Shown here in pieces: positions 34,040-42,860 of a stretch of DNA of 64,000 bases (the first letter of the stretch is position 1; each line of letters starts with the position of its first letter). The notes below the pieces were generated by a model. That model searched no databases. It was not told the DNA's origin and saw only the letters and a program-made list of their open reading frames with translations. The position numbers were made by a program, and so were the translations under genes. The stretch comes from Seohaeicola_A nanhaiensis (lineage in GTDB: Bacteria; Pseudomonadota; Alphaproteobacteria; Rhodobacterales; Rhodobacteraceae), in NCBI RefSeq assembly GCF_042654245.1, contig NZ_JBHSGI010000032.1, positions 15,498 through 79,497 of the forward strand, written 5' to 3'.

Positions 34040-37000
34040 ATGACCGCACATGCCTCCGGCAAGCCTGCCTTCTCCTCGACTGCGGCGCGTAGACTTCAGA
34101 TGGCTGCTACTGTTTTGGGACTGGTCACCGGCATCACCGCTGCGGACGCGGACACCGTCGCCTCGAACCTTCCGGGCGATGGCATCGCCGTCTCTGCCAT
34201 GGCAGGGCGGACGACGACCCTGCAGCTTGGCGATTCCTCCATCACCGGCGTAGAGGTCCTGAACGGCCCGGCGCATGGCAACATCACCGTCAATCCCGAC
34301 AATTCCCTCGCGATCGTCCTGACCACCTCCGGCCAGACGTCCGATATTTCCTGCGACATCCGGATCACCCACGCCGATGGTACGACCGAGGATCGCACGG
34401 TCGAGATCGACGTGACGCCCGGGGTGGAACAGGCCGGATGGGGCAATGCGGACTTCTACAAGCTCGCCACGGATTCCGATAACCGCACCATCGTCGAGCA
34501 TGGCGAGAATCACCGCGAGGTCTATGTATCCGCCAGCGCCGAAGCGCTGACGCTCGCGGATATTGCCGCGCGCGAAGGGGTCGACGTATCCCAGGTCACG
34601 GGTCAGTTCCTGGTGGAGCACTCCCAGTACGGCAGCAGCGAAGACCTCGCCCTGGCGCAGGATGCGGGAAAACTGCTCTGGTCGGCCCTGATGGATGCCT
34701 CCAGGACGGAACCCTCGTCGCACTGGCTGATGTTCGAACGCGGCTATACCTACGACAAGATGGAAAACGCCTTTCCGTCGCCGGGCGCCAACGGAGAGTC
34801 AGAGCTGCACCCGATCTATCTGGGCGCCTTCGGCGATGGAACCCGGCCGGAAATCACGACGATGCAGTATACCTTCAAGGAGGGCAGCGAGAACGTCGTC
34901 ATCCAGGATCTGCATTTTTCCGGGTCGGTGATCCTCAACGCGGGCAGCAATTTCATCTTCGACAGTGTCGAGATCACCCGTGGCGACCTGGTCGCGCAGG
35001 GCGTCGACGAGCGGTTCGAGGGCTTCACGTTCCGGAACTCGGCCATCTACGACGTGTACCGCGACGAACCCACCGGCGGCCGGACCACCTGGGAAGCAAT
35101 CCCCGACAGGGTTGCCGGGCTATATGCCTCTCTCATAGACAACCTTCTGATTGAGGACAGCTTTTTCGACCATGCAGGGTGGTCTGACGACTATCTGGAT
35201 GGCAATGGCCAGCCCCCCGGCCTGGGCAGCCACAACATCTATCTGCAAAGCAATGCCACCGGCGTCACCCTGCGCGACAACATCATCATGCGCGGCGGCG
35301 GCAATGATGCGCAGATCCGCTCGGGCGGGTTCATCGAAGACAACATCTTCATGGACAGCAATGCCGGGGTGTTCTTCGCCGCCGGGGGCGCCGACAATGA
35401 CGGCGAGGGAAACTATACCCTGTTCACGGGGAACGTGGTCACTTCGGGCGGGCACCGGCAGGTGGACGGGCACTCTGCCGGTCTGACGATGGGCATTTCC
35501 AACAAGGGGTTCATGCCGACCCTGCTGGACAACATTGTCGCGCATCTGGCGAACCCCAACGATCCCGACGAACTGGCATCGAAGCCGATCACGCATCTGG
35601 GACTCGACAACAACACCGGCGCTCCGGTCTATGACAACACGATCGTCTACAACTGGGCCGGGGCGAATGCCGTCCGGGATGCCCAGGATCAGAATGTCGA
35701 TGGCCTCGACCGTGCCGTGCTCGACCAGACGACGATCCAGAACTTCGCCTCCCAGCTGCTGGGCAAGGCGAATGCCTCGATCGCGGACCTGGCGAACTAT
35801 CTCCGGGCCGCGGCTCATGGCCAACTGGACAGCCACGTCGATGCCGATCTGATCAACGCCTACTTCCAGACGGCCTTCGGGCTCTCCACCACGCTGCGGG
35901 CAGAGGCAGCAACGCTGCGCTTCATCCCGAACGAGCTGGGCGACGGCGTCCGCTGGGACAACCGCATGAACTGGGACAGCGGCGACCTGCCCGGCACCCA
36001 GGACGGCGACAGCGTCGATCTGGGCGGCAACTGGGTCTTCTATGAGGGAACCTCCGAAATCCGCACCCTCGAGTTCGGGCTGAAGGGTGAACTGAACGTC
36101 ACCAACGGGCTGCTCAGGGTAACCGACGGGCTGGTGGTGGACGCTTCCGGCGCGACCCTGAACATCGACCGGTCCGGACAGTTCTGGACCGGCGGCTATT
36201 CCGATACCGACGTGCTCCGGGTCAATGCCGCCGGCGGACGATACGCCAACACCGGCCTGTCCATCGGCAACATCAAGATGGACGTCTCGGACAACGCCCA
36301 GGTTCTCCTCGCCACGGATGGTGCGGAATACATCATGCGGGGCCGCAGCCAGCTGACCGTGACCGGGGGCGATGCCAAGGTCGGTTTCGATGGCCAGGCC
36401 GGCGGCACGGCGGCCCTGCTGATGACCGCAAGCTCCGACCTGACGTTCGTCGCCGAAGGCGGCAAGATCGGAACCATCGGCGAATTCTACTCGGGCCATT
36501 ACGACGCAGGGGCCGGCGGGGTCCGGTCGGGCGTCAGCCTCGGAGGCGCCACCCTAGAGGTCGATGTGTCGGACGTGGCGGCGCTGGGAATCGGAAAATT
36601 CGACCTGATCCATGTGGACGAGCTGATCGGCACCTTCGGAACGATCAACATCGTTGGCCTGGCCAAGAACCAGTCGGCCAAGGTGGTGATCAACTACACG
36701 ACGGACAAGGTCACGCTGCTTCTCGGCGAAGTCGGCAAGGGCGACGGCCTTGCCACCTTGCAACTCGTGGGCAAGGCGGACAGCGCCATGTCGGACAGGG
36801 AACTCTTCGACATCCTGACCGACGGACACGGTGTCTATCCCGTCGACCGCCCCGAAGCGCCCACCCATGAGACACTGGACGGGACATCCACCGACGATGT
36901 CATCAAGGGGACGGAGAAGGACAGCTACATGAGGGGCTTCACCGGCAATGATACGCTGGACGGCAGAAATGGCCACGATACCCTCTTTGGCGCGCGGGGC

Positions 37001-37381
37001 GACGACGTCATCTATGGCCGCCGGGGCATAGACACGCTGGTCGGCGGTGCCGGCCACGACACGCTCTATGGCGGCGGCCGGAGCGATACGCTGACCGGAG
37101 GCGCAGGCAAGGACTTCCTCTCGGGCGGGCGGGGCAATGACAGGCTGACCGGCGGCTCGGGCCGGGACACCTTCCACTTCGACGAGAGTTTCAGCCGCGA
37201 CAGGATCACGGATTTCGAAATCGGCAGGGATAAGCTCCATCTGGACTTTGCCGGGGCCGATTTCGACAGCCTGAACATTCACCGCGGCTCCGGGGGAACG
37301 GTCATCGAAACCATCCAGGGCGTGATCGTTCTGGAAGGCATCCTGCCCCAAGACCTGTCTGCCAGCGACTTCATGTTCTGA
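34040..37381 (+). CDS. Secreted right-handed beta-helix protein with C-terminal RTX repeats
   Basis: A 1113-residue protein. The first 40 residues include a hydrophobic run (MAATVLGLVTGITAADADT) that could be a signal peptide. A middle region (about 250-480) has beta-helix rungs of the polysaccharide-lyase type, with N-x-I-Y-L-Q and D-N-I-I-M-R patterns and a FEGFTFRNSAIYDVYRDE stretch. After a beta-rich domain (about 630-910) come calcium-binding RTX nonapeptides (FTGNDTLDGRNGHDTLFGAR and about six more, near 950-1060) and a short C-terminal secretion-like tail. I infer a secreted protein that binds or cuts the polysaccharide made here. GGGAAG precedes ATG 34040. No type I secretion genes are in the window. 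A decayed copy lies at 27726. Confidence 0.85.
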   Translation: MTAHASGKPAFSSTAARRLQMAATVLGLVTGITAADADTVASNLPGDGIAVSAMAGRTTTLQLGDSSITGVEVLNGPAHGNITVNPDNSLAIVLTTSGQTSDISCDIRITHADGTTEDRTVEIDVTPGVEQAGWGNADFYKLATDSDNRTIVEHGENHREVYVSASAEALTLADIAAREGVDVSQVTGQFLVEHSQYGSSEDLALAQDAGKLLWSALMDASRTEPSSHWLMFERGYTYDKMENAFPSPGANGESELHPIYLGAFGDGTRPEITTMQYTFKEGSENVVIQDLHFSGSVILNAGSNFIFDSVEITRGDLVAQGVDERFEGFTFRNSAIYDVYRDEPTGGRTTWEAIPDRVAGLYASLIDNLLIEDSFFDHAGWSDDYLDGNGQPPGLGSHNIYLQSNATGVTLRDNIIMRGGGNDAQIRSGGFIEDNIFMDSNAGVFFAAGGADNDGEGNYTLFTGNVVTSGGHRQVDGHSAGLTMGISNKGFMPTLLDNIVAHLANPNDPDELASKPITHLGLDNNTGAPVYDNTIVYNWAGANAVRDAQDQNVDGLDRAVLDQTTIQNFASQLLGKANASIADLANYLRAAAHGQLDSHVDADLINAYFQTAFGLSTTLRAEAATLRFIPNELGDGVRWDNRMNWDSGDLPGTQDGDSVDLGGNWVFYEGTSEIRTLEFGLKGELNVTNGLLRVTDGLVVDASGATLNIDRSGQFWTGGYSDTDVLRVNAAGGRYANTGLSIGNIKMDVSDNAQVLLATDGAEYIMRGRSQLTVTGGDAKVGFDGQAGGTAALLMTASSDLTFVAEGGKIGTIGEFYSGHYDAGAGGVRSGVSLGGATLEVDVSDVAALGIGKFDLIHVDELIGTFGTINIVGLAKNQSAKVVINYTTDKVTLLLGEVGKGDGLATLQLVGKADSAMSDRELFDILTDGHGVYPVDRPEAPTHETLDGTSTDDVIKGTEKDSYMRGFTGNDTLDGRNGHDTLFGARGDDVIYGRRGIDTLVGGAGHDTLYGGGRSDTLTGGAGKDFLSGGRGNDRLTGGSGRDTFHFDESFSRDRITDFEIGRDKLHLDFAGADFDSLNIHRGSGGTVIETIQGVIVLEGILPQDLSASDFMF

Positions 37382-37828
37382 GCGTTCCTTTCCCCCGCGC
37401 CAGGCGTCCCAGCTGGGACGGGGGGTCAAGGCACTGACAATGACTGCCAAATCATCGAGTGACCTCTCAGGACGCCGTTTCGCACCGGCCCTGAGGGCCA
37501 CGGCGGGGCCTGAGCCGCGGGCAAGAGGCCTGTCATGGTATGGAGGCACACTCCACCGGCCCCGCGCAGGATGTCGAGAGCGCGCGGATCGCTGAACCAG
37601 AAGGGGCCAGATGCGGAACTCTGTCTTGTTAGAGACAGATCCTCGGACCTATAGGGCAGGAAGACCTCAGGCCAGGCAGGCGTACGCCGGGCCCCGGCGC
37701 ACTTCGGGCGAAACGGGGCGCATCGCTGAAATCCTAATAGACCGTTAGGGCAGCCCCCGCACCGGTAGGGCGGGGTTCAGGGCGGATGCGCAGGGTGGCG
37801 GGCGTAGCCACGACCACAGGAGGGGTTC
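37382..37828. other. Intergenic region with several palindromes
   Basis: About 450 bases without a supportable gene. It contains a palindromic motif at 37406-37429 shared with 62804-62827 (listed separately) and the hairpin TCTGTCT-TGTTAG-AGACAGA near 37620-37639. There is also CGCCGGGCCCCGGCG near 37690, and AGGAGGGG just before the next ATG. Terminator and promoter functions are likely mixed here. Confidence 0.45.
37406..37429 (+). repeat. Conserved palindrome motif, copy 1
   Basis: GTCCCAGCTGGGAC (perfect 14-bp palindrome) followed by GGGGGGTCAA, 25 bases after the RTX gene stop. Copy 2 after manC differs at three of 24 positions; two of those changes are paired so that the palindrome is kept. 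Confidence 0.6.
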
Positions 37829-38889
37829 ATGTCGGATACCTCGGCCATTCTCGGCCTGCCATACCTGATGCCGAGCCAGGCGCAGAAACACGTCACCCAC
37901 AACGAGGCGCTGGCCCGGCTGGACCTGCTGGTGCAGCTGCGCGTCGAGGCGCTGGAGGCCGAGACGCCGCCCCCGGCGCCCGAAAAGGGCCAGATCTGGG
38001 GGCTGGGCCCGGCGCCGACCGGCGCCTGGGCCGGGCAGGCCGGCCGCCTCGCCGCCTTTGCCAATGACGCCTGGCTGTTCCTGACCCCGGGCCCCGGCTG
38101 GCGCGCCTGGGACAGGGGGGCGGGCGAACTGCGGCTCTGGGACGGGCTGGGCTGGATCCTGCCCGGCGCGGCAACGCAGAACCTCGCGAGCCTCGGCATC
38201 GCCACGACCGCGGATGCGGTGAACCGGCTGTCGGTGCGCGCGCCGGCGGTGCTGCTGAGCCATGACGGGGCCGGCCATCAGCTGAAGGTCAACAAGGCGG
38301 CTGCGGCGAGACCGCCGCGCTGCTGTTCCAGACCGGCTTCAGCGGCCGCGCCGAGATGGGGCTGGCCGGGAGCGACGACTTTGCGCTGAAGGTTTCGCCC
38401 GACGGGGCCGCCTGGACCACGGCGCTGGCGGCGGAGGCGGCCAGCGGGACGGTGGATTTCCCCGCCGGGCTGCGGCTGGCGGGCGGCGCGCGGCTCGAGA
38501 CCTGCGAGACGGGCAGCTGGACGCCCGAACTGGCCGATGCGGCCAGCGGCGGCGCGGTGGCCGGCGCCACCACCGCCGCCGGGCGCTATGTGCGGATCGG
38601 CGAAATGGTGCAGGCGAGCTTCGTGCTCGACGGGATCGATACCACGGGGCTGGCCGGCGGCAACGACCTCTGGATCCGGGGCCTGCCCTACCCGGTCAAG
38701 GCCTCCGCCAGCGCGCGGCTGACCGCCGCGGCCCATCTGGCGCATGTGACCGCGGCCAGCCCTCCCTGGCTTTACGCCACGGGCGGCGACAGCGCGCTGC
38801 GGCTGATGCGGATGGTCTCGGGCGCCGCGCCCGCGGCCCTGACCAGCGGCAGCGCCGAGATCGGGGCGAGCCTCAGCTACCGGGCCTGA
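37829..38889 (+). pseudogene. DUF2793-family protein gene with a one-base frameshift
   Basis: The first frame (37829 to about 38310) gives the DUF2793 start: LGLPYLMPSQAQKHVTHNEA, then GQIWGLGPAPTGAWAGQAG and RAWDRGAGELRLWDGLGWIL. At about 38305 the frame breaks: one G appears missing in GGCTGCGGCGAGACC, where GCTGCGGGCGAGACC would read on as AAGETAALLFQTGFSGRAEM. The second frame then continues with GLAGSDDFALKVSPDGAAWT to the stop at 38889. Intact length would be about 353 residues. DUF2793 proteins are common in Rhodobacterales, often with phage- or surface-related C-termini; function unknown. A real mutation and a sequencing error are equally possible. AGGAGGGG precedes the ATG. Confidence 0.8.
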
Positions 38890-38904
38890 AGCCCCTTACA
38901 GAGT

Positions 38905-39867
38905 CTATTTCGCGCGCAGGCCGGCGGGATCCTGGGTGAGATACCACCGATAGGTCCCGGCGATCCCCTGTTCCAGCGGGATCGTCGCGCGCCATCCCAG
39001 GCGGGTCAGGCGCGAGACGTCCATCAGCTTGCGCATCGTACCGTCGGGCTTGGTTGCGTCGAATGTCAGGTGGCCGGTGAACCCGGTGACCCGGGCCACC
39101 GTCTCGGCCAGCTCGCGGATCGTCACATCGGTGCCGGACCCGACGTTGATGTGGCTGAGCATCGGCTGGGTCTCGGCCTCGTAGGTCGCCCTGTCGAGGC
39201 CGGCGACGAAGAGCGAGGCCGCCGCCATGTCGTCCACATGCAGGAATTCGCGCATCGGTTTGCCGGAGCCCCAGACCACCACTTCTTCCGCCCCCTCCTG
39301 CGCCGCCTGGTGAAAGCGGCGGATCAGCGCCGGCAGGACGTGGGAATTCTCCGGGTGGAAGTTGTCGCCCGGGCCGTAGAGGTTGGTCGGCATCACGCTG
39401 CGGTAATCGGTACCATACTGCCGGTTGTAGCTCTCGCACAGCTTGATGCCGGCAATCTTGGCGATGGCGTAGGGTTCGTTGGTCGCCTCCAGCACCCCGG
39501 TCAGCAGCGCGTCCTCGGCCATCGGCTGAGGCGCTTCCTTCGGATAGATGCAGGAGGAACCGAGCTGCAGCAGTTTCGTGACCCCGGCGGCATAGGCCTG
39601 GTGGATCACATTGCACTCGATCATCAGGTTTTCGTAGATGAATTGCGCCGGATAGCTGTTGTTGGCGTGGATCCCGCCCACCTTCGCCGCGGCAAGGATC
39701 ACCTGGTCGGGCCGTTCCGTCTGGAAGAAGGCGCGCACCGCGGCTTGGTCCGTGAGGTCCAGCTCGGCCGAGGTGCGGGTGACCAGCTCGTGCTGCCCCT
39801 GCGCCTGCAGCGCGCGCAGGATGGCGCCCCCCACCATGCCGCGATGGCCTGCGATGTAGATCTTCAT
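38905..39867 (-). CDS. fcl: GDP-L-fucose synthase
   Basis: A 320-residue NADPH-dependent epimerase-reductase that converts GDP-4-keto-6-deoxy-D-mannose to GDP-L-fucose. IYIAGHRGMVGGAILRAL is the NADP loop. SSCIYPKEAPQPMAEDALL holds the active-site Ser and Cys, EPYAIAKIAGIKLCESYN holds the Tyr-x3-Lys pair, and NLYGPGDNFHPENSHVLPA carries the substrate-binding His. Length and order match Fcl/WcaG. The GDP-mannose dehydratase that feeds it is 1.3 kb upstream on the same strand at 41189, separated by a small divergent gene and an SGNH gene. It converges on the DUF2793 gene. Confidence 0.95.
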   Translation of the reverse strand: MKIYIAGHRGMVGGAILRALQAQGQHELVTRTSAELDLTDQAAVRAFFQTERPDQVILAAAKVGGIHANNSYPAQFIYENLMIECNVIHQAYAAGVTKLLQLGSSCIYPKEAPQPMAEDALLTGVLEATNEPYAIAKIAGIKLCESYNRQYGTDYRSVMPTNLYGPGDNFHPENSHVLPALIRRFHQAAQEGAEEVVVWGSGKPMREFLHVDDMAAASLFVAGLDRATYEAETQPMLSHINVGSGTDVTIRELAETVARVTGFTGHLTFDATKPDGTMRKLMDVSRLTRLGWRATIPLEQGIAGTYRWYLTQDPAGLRAK

Positions 39868-39964
39868 GGCGGTGTCTTTCCTGCTTTTCCCGGCCTCGCC
39901 TTAGCCGATAACCTCACCGGTGCAAAGCAGGCGCGCCCGGTCGGTGCGCCCCAAAGGAGATAGC

Positions 39965-40408
39965 ATGACCCTTCCCACCTTCGACAGCCCCCGTTTCCGA
40001 ACCGAATCCGGCTGGCGCGTCGCCGTCCAGGTTCCGCAGGCGCATGCGGCGGAGATCCTGGCCGCGGTGCGGGAAAAATCGGCTCTGACATGGGGGGATT
40101 ACGATACCGTCAGTTTCGAAAGCACCGCCGGCATCCAGCGGTTCCGATCGTTGGGCACGGGCCACAACCCGGCCAGCGACGGCATCCTGGAGGTCCCCTG
40201 CGTGGAGCTGTCCTTCTTCCTGCCCGGCAGCGAGGCCGAGGTGGCCGGCGTGCTGGAAGCGATCTATGGCGTACATCCTTACGAGGAGCCGGTGCTCTTC
40301 GCCATGCCGGCCGTCCGCAGCCTGCATATCCGCGGGATGGACGAGGACAACCCCAACCGCTTCTGGAACGGACCGCCCAGGGATTGGGTGATTGACCCGA
40401 AAGCCTAG
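39965..40408 (+). CDS. NIF3/YqfO-type insert-domain protein (stand-alone)
   Basis: A 147-residue protein corresponding to the CutA/PII-like insert domain found inside YqfO/NIF3 proteins. It has GDYDTVSFESTAGIQRFRSL, then SDGILEVPCVELSFFLPGSE and AIYGVHPYEEPVLFAM; HPYEEP is the family hallmark. Similar small proteins are often mis-annotated as RtxA structural toxin. Function unknown. Ligand or metal sensing has been suggested for the fold. The start ATG at 39965 has a strong AAGGAG four to five bases upstream. It lies divergent from fcl and has no obvious link to sugar synthesis. Confidence 0.7.
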   Translation: MTLPTFDSPRFRTESGWRVAVQVPQAHAAEILAAVREKSALTWGDYDTVSFESTAGIQRFRSLGTGHNPASDGILEVPCVELSFFLPGSEAEVAGVLEAIYGVHPYEEPVLFAMPAVRSLHIRGMDEDNPNRFWNGPPRDWVIDPKA

Positions 40409-40441
40409 AGCGCCGAGCCGTCGCGCGCGCGCTCCCCGGGC

Positions 40442-41179
40442 CTACCCGATCTCCAGCGCCTCGCAAATCTGATCGGCCACCCGCGCGCCATAGGCGGCGT
40501 TCATGTGCCAGATGTCCAGGTCGGAGTCGGCGAATTCCGCCGGGGTTTCCCCTGCGGCGCCCCAGGCGGGATCGGGCCAGTCCAGCGGGATCAGGGGCGG
40601 ATCGAAGCGGGTGGCCAGCGCCTGCACAAGCGCGCGCTGGCGGGCCGCATACCAGGCGGCGAACCGCGGGGTATTGGCGCCATAGGTGCGGCGCAGCGGA
40701 TCGTCTGCGGGCATCAGGGACAGCGCCGGCAGCGGGGCAGGCACCAACAGGATCGGCCCCGAATAGACCCTGCGCAGTTGCACGAGCGCGGCCCGACCGG
40801 GCAGGCGCGGCAGGGTATCGGCCAGCAGCGCGGTCAGCACCGCGGCCGAGACCGGCACCTCCACGCCGGAGGTGGCGAGGCCGGCCAGGGCCGCATGGTG
40901 CAGCGGGTGACCCGCCTGCCCGTCGCGCAGCGCGCTGAAGCCGAAGCTGCAAAAGGCGATATAGTCGTATCTGCCGGGGTCAAAGCCGGCAGGGCCGAGG
41001 CCGGACATGTCGCTGTAGATCGTCGCCCCGGGCCGCGCCGGCACCACCCGCCCTTCCTGCAGACGGATGTTCGGCCCCCCGCCGCCGTTGATCGCCCAGA
41101 ATTCGGCCGGGGCGCGGGCCTGCTGCCAACCCTGCCGGACCGCGGCGAGGTGCGAGTTCCCGAAGATCAGGCCCGCCAC
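40442..41179 (-). CDS. SGNH-hydrolase-like protein
   Basis: A 245-residue protein. FGNSHLA at residues 6-12 is an SGNH block I variant in which Asn-Ser-His replaces Gly-Asp-Ser. IWHMN near 223-227, preceded by Asp, is the Asp-x-x-His block V. No signal peptide is visible. It may be an esterase or an inactive relative acting on sugar acyl groups. It is 9 bases from gmd, on the same strand and downstream of it, so it is probably co-transcribed with GDP-fucose synthesis. Confidence 0.6.
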   Translation of the reverse strand: MAGLIFGNSHLAAVRQGWQQARAPAEFWAINGGGGPNIRLQEGRVVPARPGATIYSDMSGLGPAGFDPGRYDYIAFCSFGFSALRDGQAGHPLHHAALAGLATSGVEVPVSAAVLTALLADTLPRLPGRAALVQLRRVYSGPILLVPAPLPALSLMPADDPLRRTYGANTPRFAAWYAARQRALVQALATRFDPPLIPLDWPDPAWGAAGETPAEFADSDLDIWHMNAAYGARVADQICEALEIG

Positions 41180-41188
41180 CGCCCCGCC

Positions 41189-42310
41189 CTATCCCTCGAG
41201 GCTCACCGGCAGGTCCAGGCCGTGCGCCTTGAGCAGCGCGTGGCGGCGGGCGGTCTTGAGGTCCTCGGCCACCATCTCGGCGCACATGTCCTGCGCGGTG
41301 ATCTCGGGGGTCCAGCCCAGCACGCGCTTGGCCTTGGCAGGATCCCCCAGCAGGGTTTCCACCTCGGCGGGGCGGAAATAGCGGGGGTCGATCCGCATCA
41401 CCACGTCGCCGACCTTGAGCGCCGGGGCCCTGTCGCCGGTGATGGCGGTGATGGTGGCGGTCTCGTGCACGCCCTCGCCGGAGAAGTCGAGCGTCAGGCC
41501 CAGTTCCGCCGCCGTCCAGGTGATGAACTCGCGCACCGAATACTGCTTGCCGGTGGCGATGACAAAATCCTCTGCCGTCTCCTGCTGCAGCATCATCCAC
41601 TGCATCCGCACATAGTCGCGGGCATGGCCCCAGTCGCGCAGACTATCGATATTGCCCATGTAGAGACAGGGTTCGAGTCCCTGGGAGATATTGGCCAGCC
41701 CCCGGGTGATCTTGCGGGTGACGAAGGTCTCGCCCCGCCGCGGGCTCTCGTGGTTGAAGAGGATGCCGTTGCAGGCATACATCCCATAGGCCTCGCGGTA
41801 GTTCACCGTGATCCAGTAGGCATACATCTTGGCCACCGCATAGGGCGAGCGCGGGTGGAACGGCGTCGTCTCGGTCTGCGGCACCTCCTGCACGAGACCG
41901 TAGAGCTCCGAGGTCGAGGCCTGGTAAAAGCGCGTCTTCCTCTCGAGCCCGAGGAAGCGGATCGCCTCGAGCAGGCGCAGCGTGCCAAGGGCGTCGACGT
42001 CGGCGGTATATTCCGGCGCCTCGAAGCTGACCGCGACATGGCTCTGCGCGCCGAGGTTATAGACCTCGTCGGGCTGCACCTCGCTGAGGATCCGGGTCAG
42101 GTTGGAGGTGTCGGAGAGGTCGCCGTAATGCAGCTTGAGATGCGCATGGTTGGAATGCGGATCCTCGTAGATATGGTCGATCCGCTGGGTGTTGAACGAG
42201 GAGGCGCGGCGCTTGATGCCATGCACCTCATATCCCTTCTCCAGAAGAAACTCGGCCAGATAGCTGCCGTCTTGTCCGGTGATGCCGGTGATCAGGGCGG
42301 TCTTGGTCAT
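41189..42310 (-). CDS. gmd: GDP-mannose 4,6-dehydratase
   Basis: A 373-residue short-chain dehydrogenase-like enzyme that converts GDP-D-mannose to GDP-4-keto-6-deoxy-D-mannose, the first committed step to GDP-L-fucose or GDP-rhamnose/perosamine. ALITGITGQDGSYLAEFLLE and KRRASSFNTQRIDHIYEDP give the NADP site, and FYQASTSELYGLVQEVPQTE gives the catalytic Thr/Ser-Glu. SPYAVAKMYAYWITVNYREA has Tyr-x3-Lys, and NGILFNHESPRRGETFVTRK binds GDP. The motif set is complete and at normal length. The partner fcl at 38905 shows that fucose is the likely product. Confidence 0.96.
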   Translation of the reverse strand: MTKTALITGITGQDGSYLAEFLLEKGYEVHGIKRRASSFNTQRIDHIYEDPHSNHAHLKLHYGDLSDTSNLTRILSEVQPDEVYNLGAQSHVAVSFEAPEYTADVDALGTLRLLEAIRFLGLERKTRFYQASTSELYGLVQEVPQTETTPFHPRSPYAVAKMYAYWITVNYREAYGMYACNGILFNHESPRRGETFVTRKITRGLANISQGLEPCLYMGNIDSLRDWGHARDYVRMQWMMLQQETAEDFVIATGKQYSVREFITWTAAELGLTLDFSGEGVHETATITAITGDRAPALKVGDVVMRIDPRYFRPAEVETLLGDPAKAKRVLGWTPEITAQDMCAEMVAEDLKTARRHALLKAHGLDLPVSLEG

Positions 42311-42860
42311 CGCGGGCGGGGCCTTCGTTGCTGTACGGCGTCGCTTGTTTCACACCTCGCCTGGGGACGCCAGATGGGTTATTCCCCTCCGCCCGTCCCG
42401 TCCGCCCAGAGGCCAGGCATTTTGCCCCCGCGCCAGAGCCTGCGATGCCCTGTCCCGACACCCTTCCCGTGATCGACGCCGGCAGGAACGATGGCAGGGA
42501 CGCCGATTGCCATGCGCTGCGCGGTGTCAATTGCCCATGCGCCGGTCGAGGTCCTCTTCCCTCGGGCCTGTTCGGCGAGGATCGGCAGGGCCGCCGGCCG
42601 AACCAGGAACAGGCGCTGAAGGGCACCGACGCGCCGGACGCGGGGTGCCGCCGGGTGCCCGGCAGCCTCTGGGCCAAGACCATCGGCCGGTTCGGCCTGC
42701 ACGCCAGACGGAAGGGCTGAAAAACCTCTGACAGGGTCTGATATGCGCCCCTCGAGCGCGGATCAGACCCGGCTGGTTCCGGACCGGCAATTGGCCTAGC
42801 CTCGGGCACACAGATTCGGCCGCCGGCCGGCTGTCCACATGCCAGCAGGAGGCCCGCCGC
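42311..42860. other. Intergenic region with a strong inverted repeat
   Basis: About 550 bases with no supportable gene; open frames here are Arg/Pro-rich shadows. The notable element is the inverted repeat GGGTCTGAT at 42734-42742 and ATCAGACCC at 42762-42770, about 90 bases upstream of the RTX gene start. It could be an operator or terminator. Promoters for gmd (leftward) and the RTX gene (rightward) must lie in this region. Confidence 0.45.
42734..42770. repeat. Perfect 9-bp inverted repeat with inner GCGC pairing
   Basis: GGGTCTGAT and ATCAGACCC flank a 19-base centre that contains GCGC on both sides, so a longer stem can form. It lies upstream of the RTX gene at 42861. This could be a regulator site or the terminator of an upstream transcript; no U-run follows on either strand. 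Confidence 0.5.
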
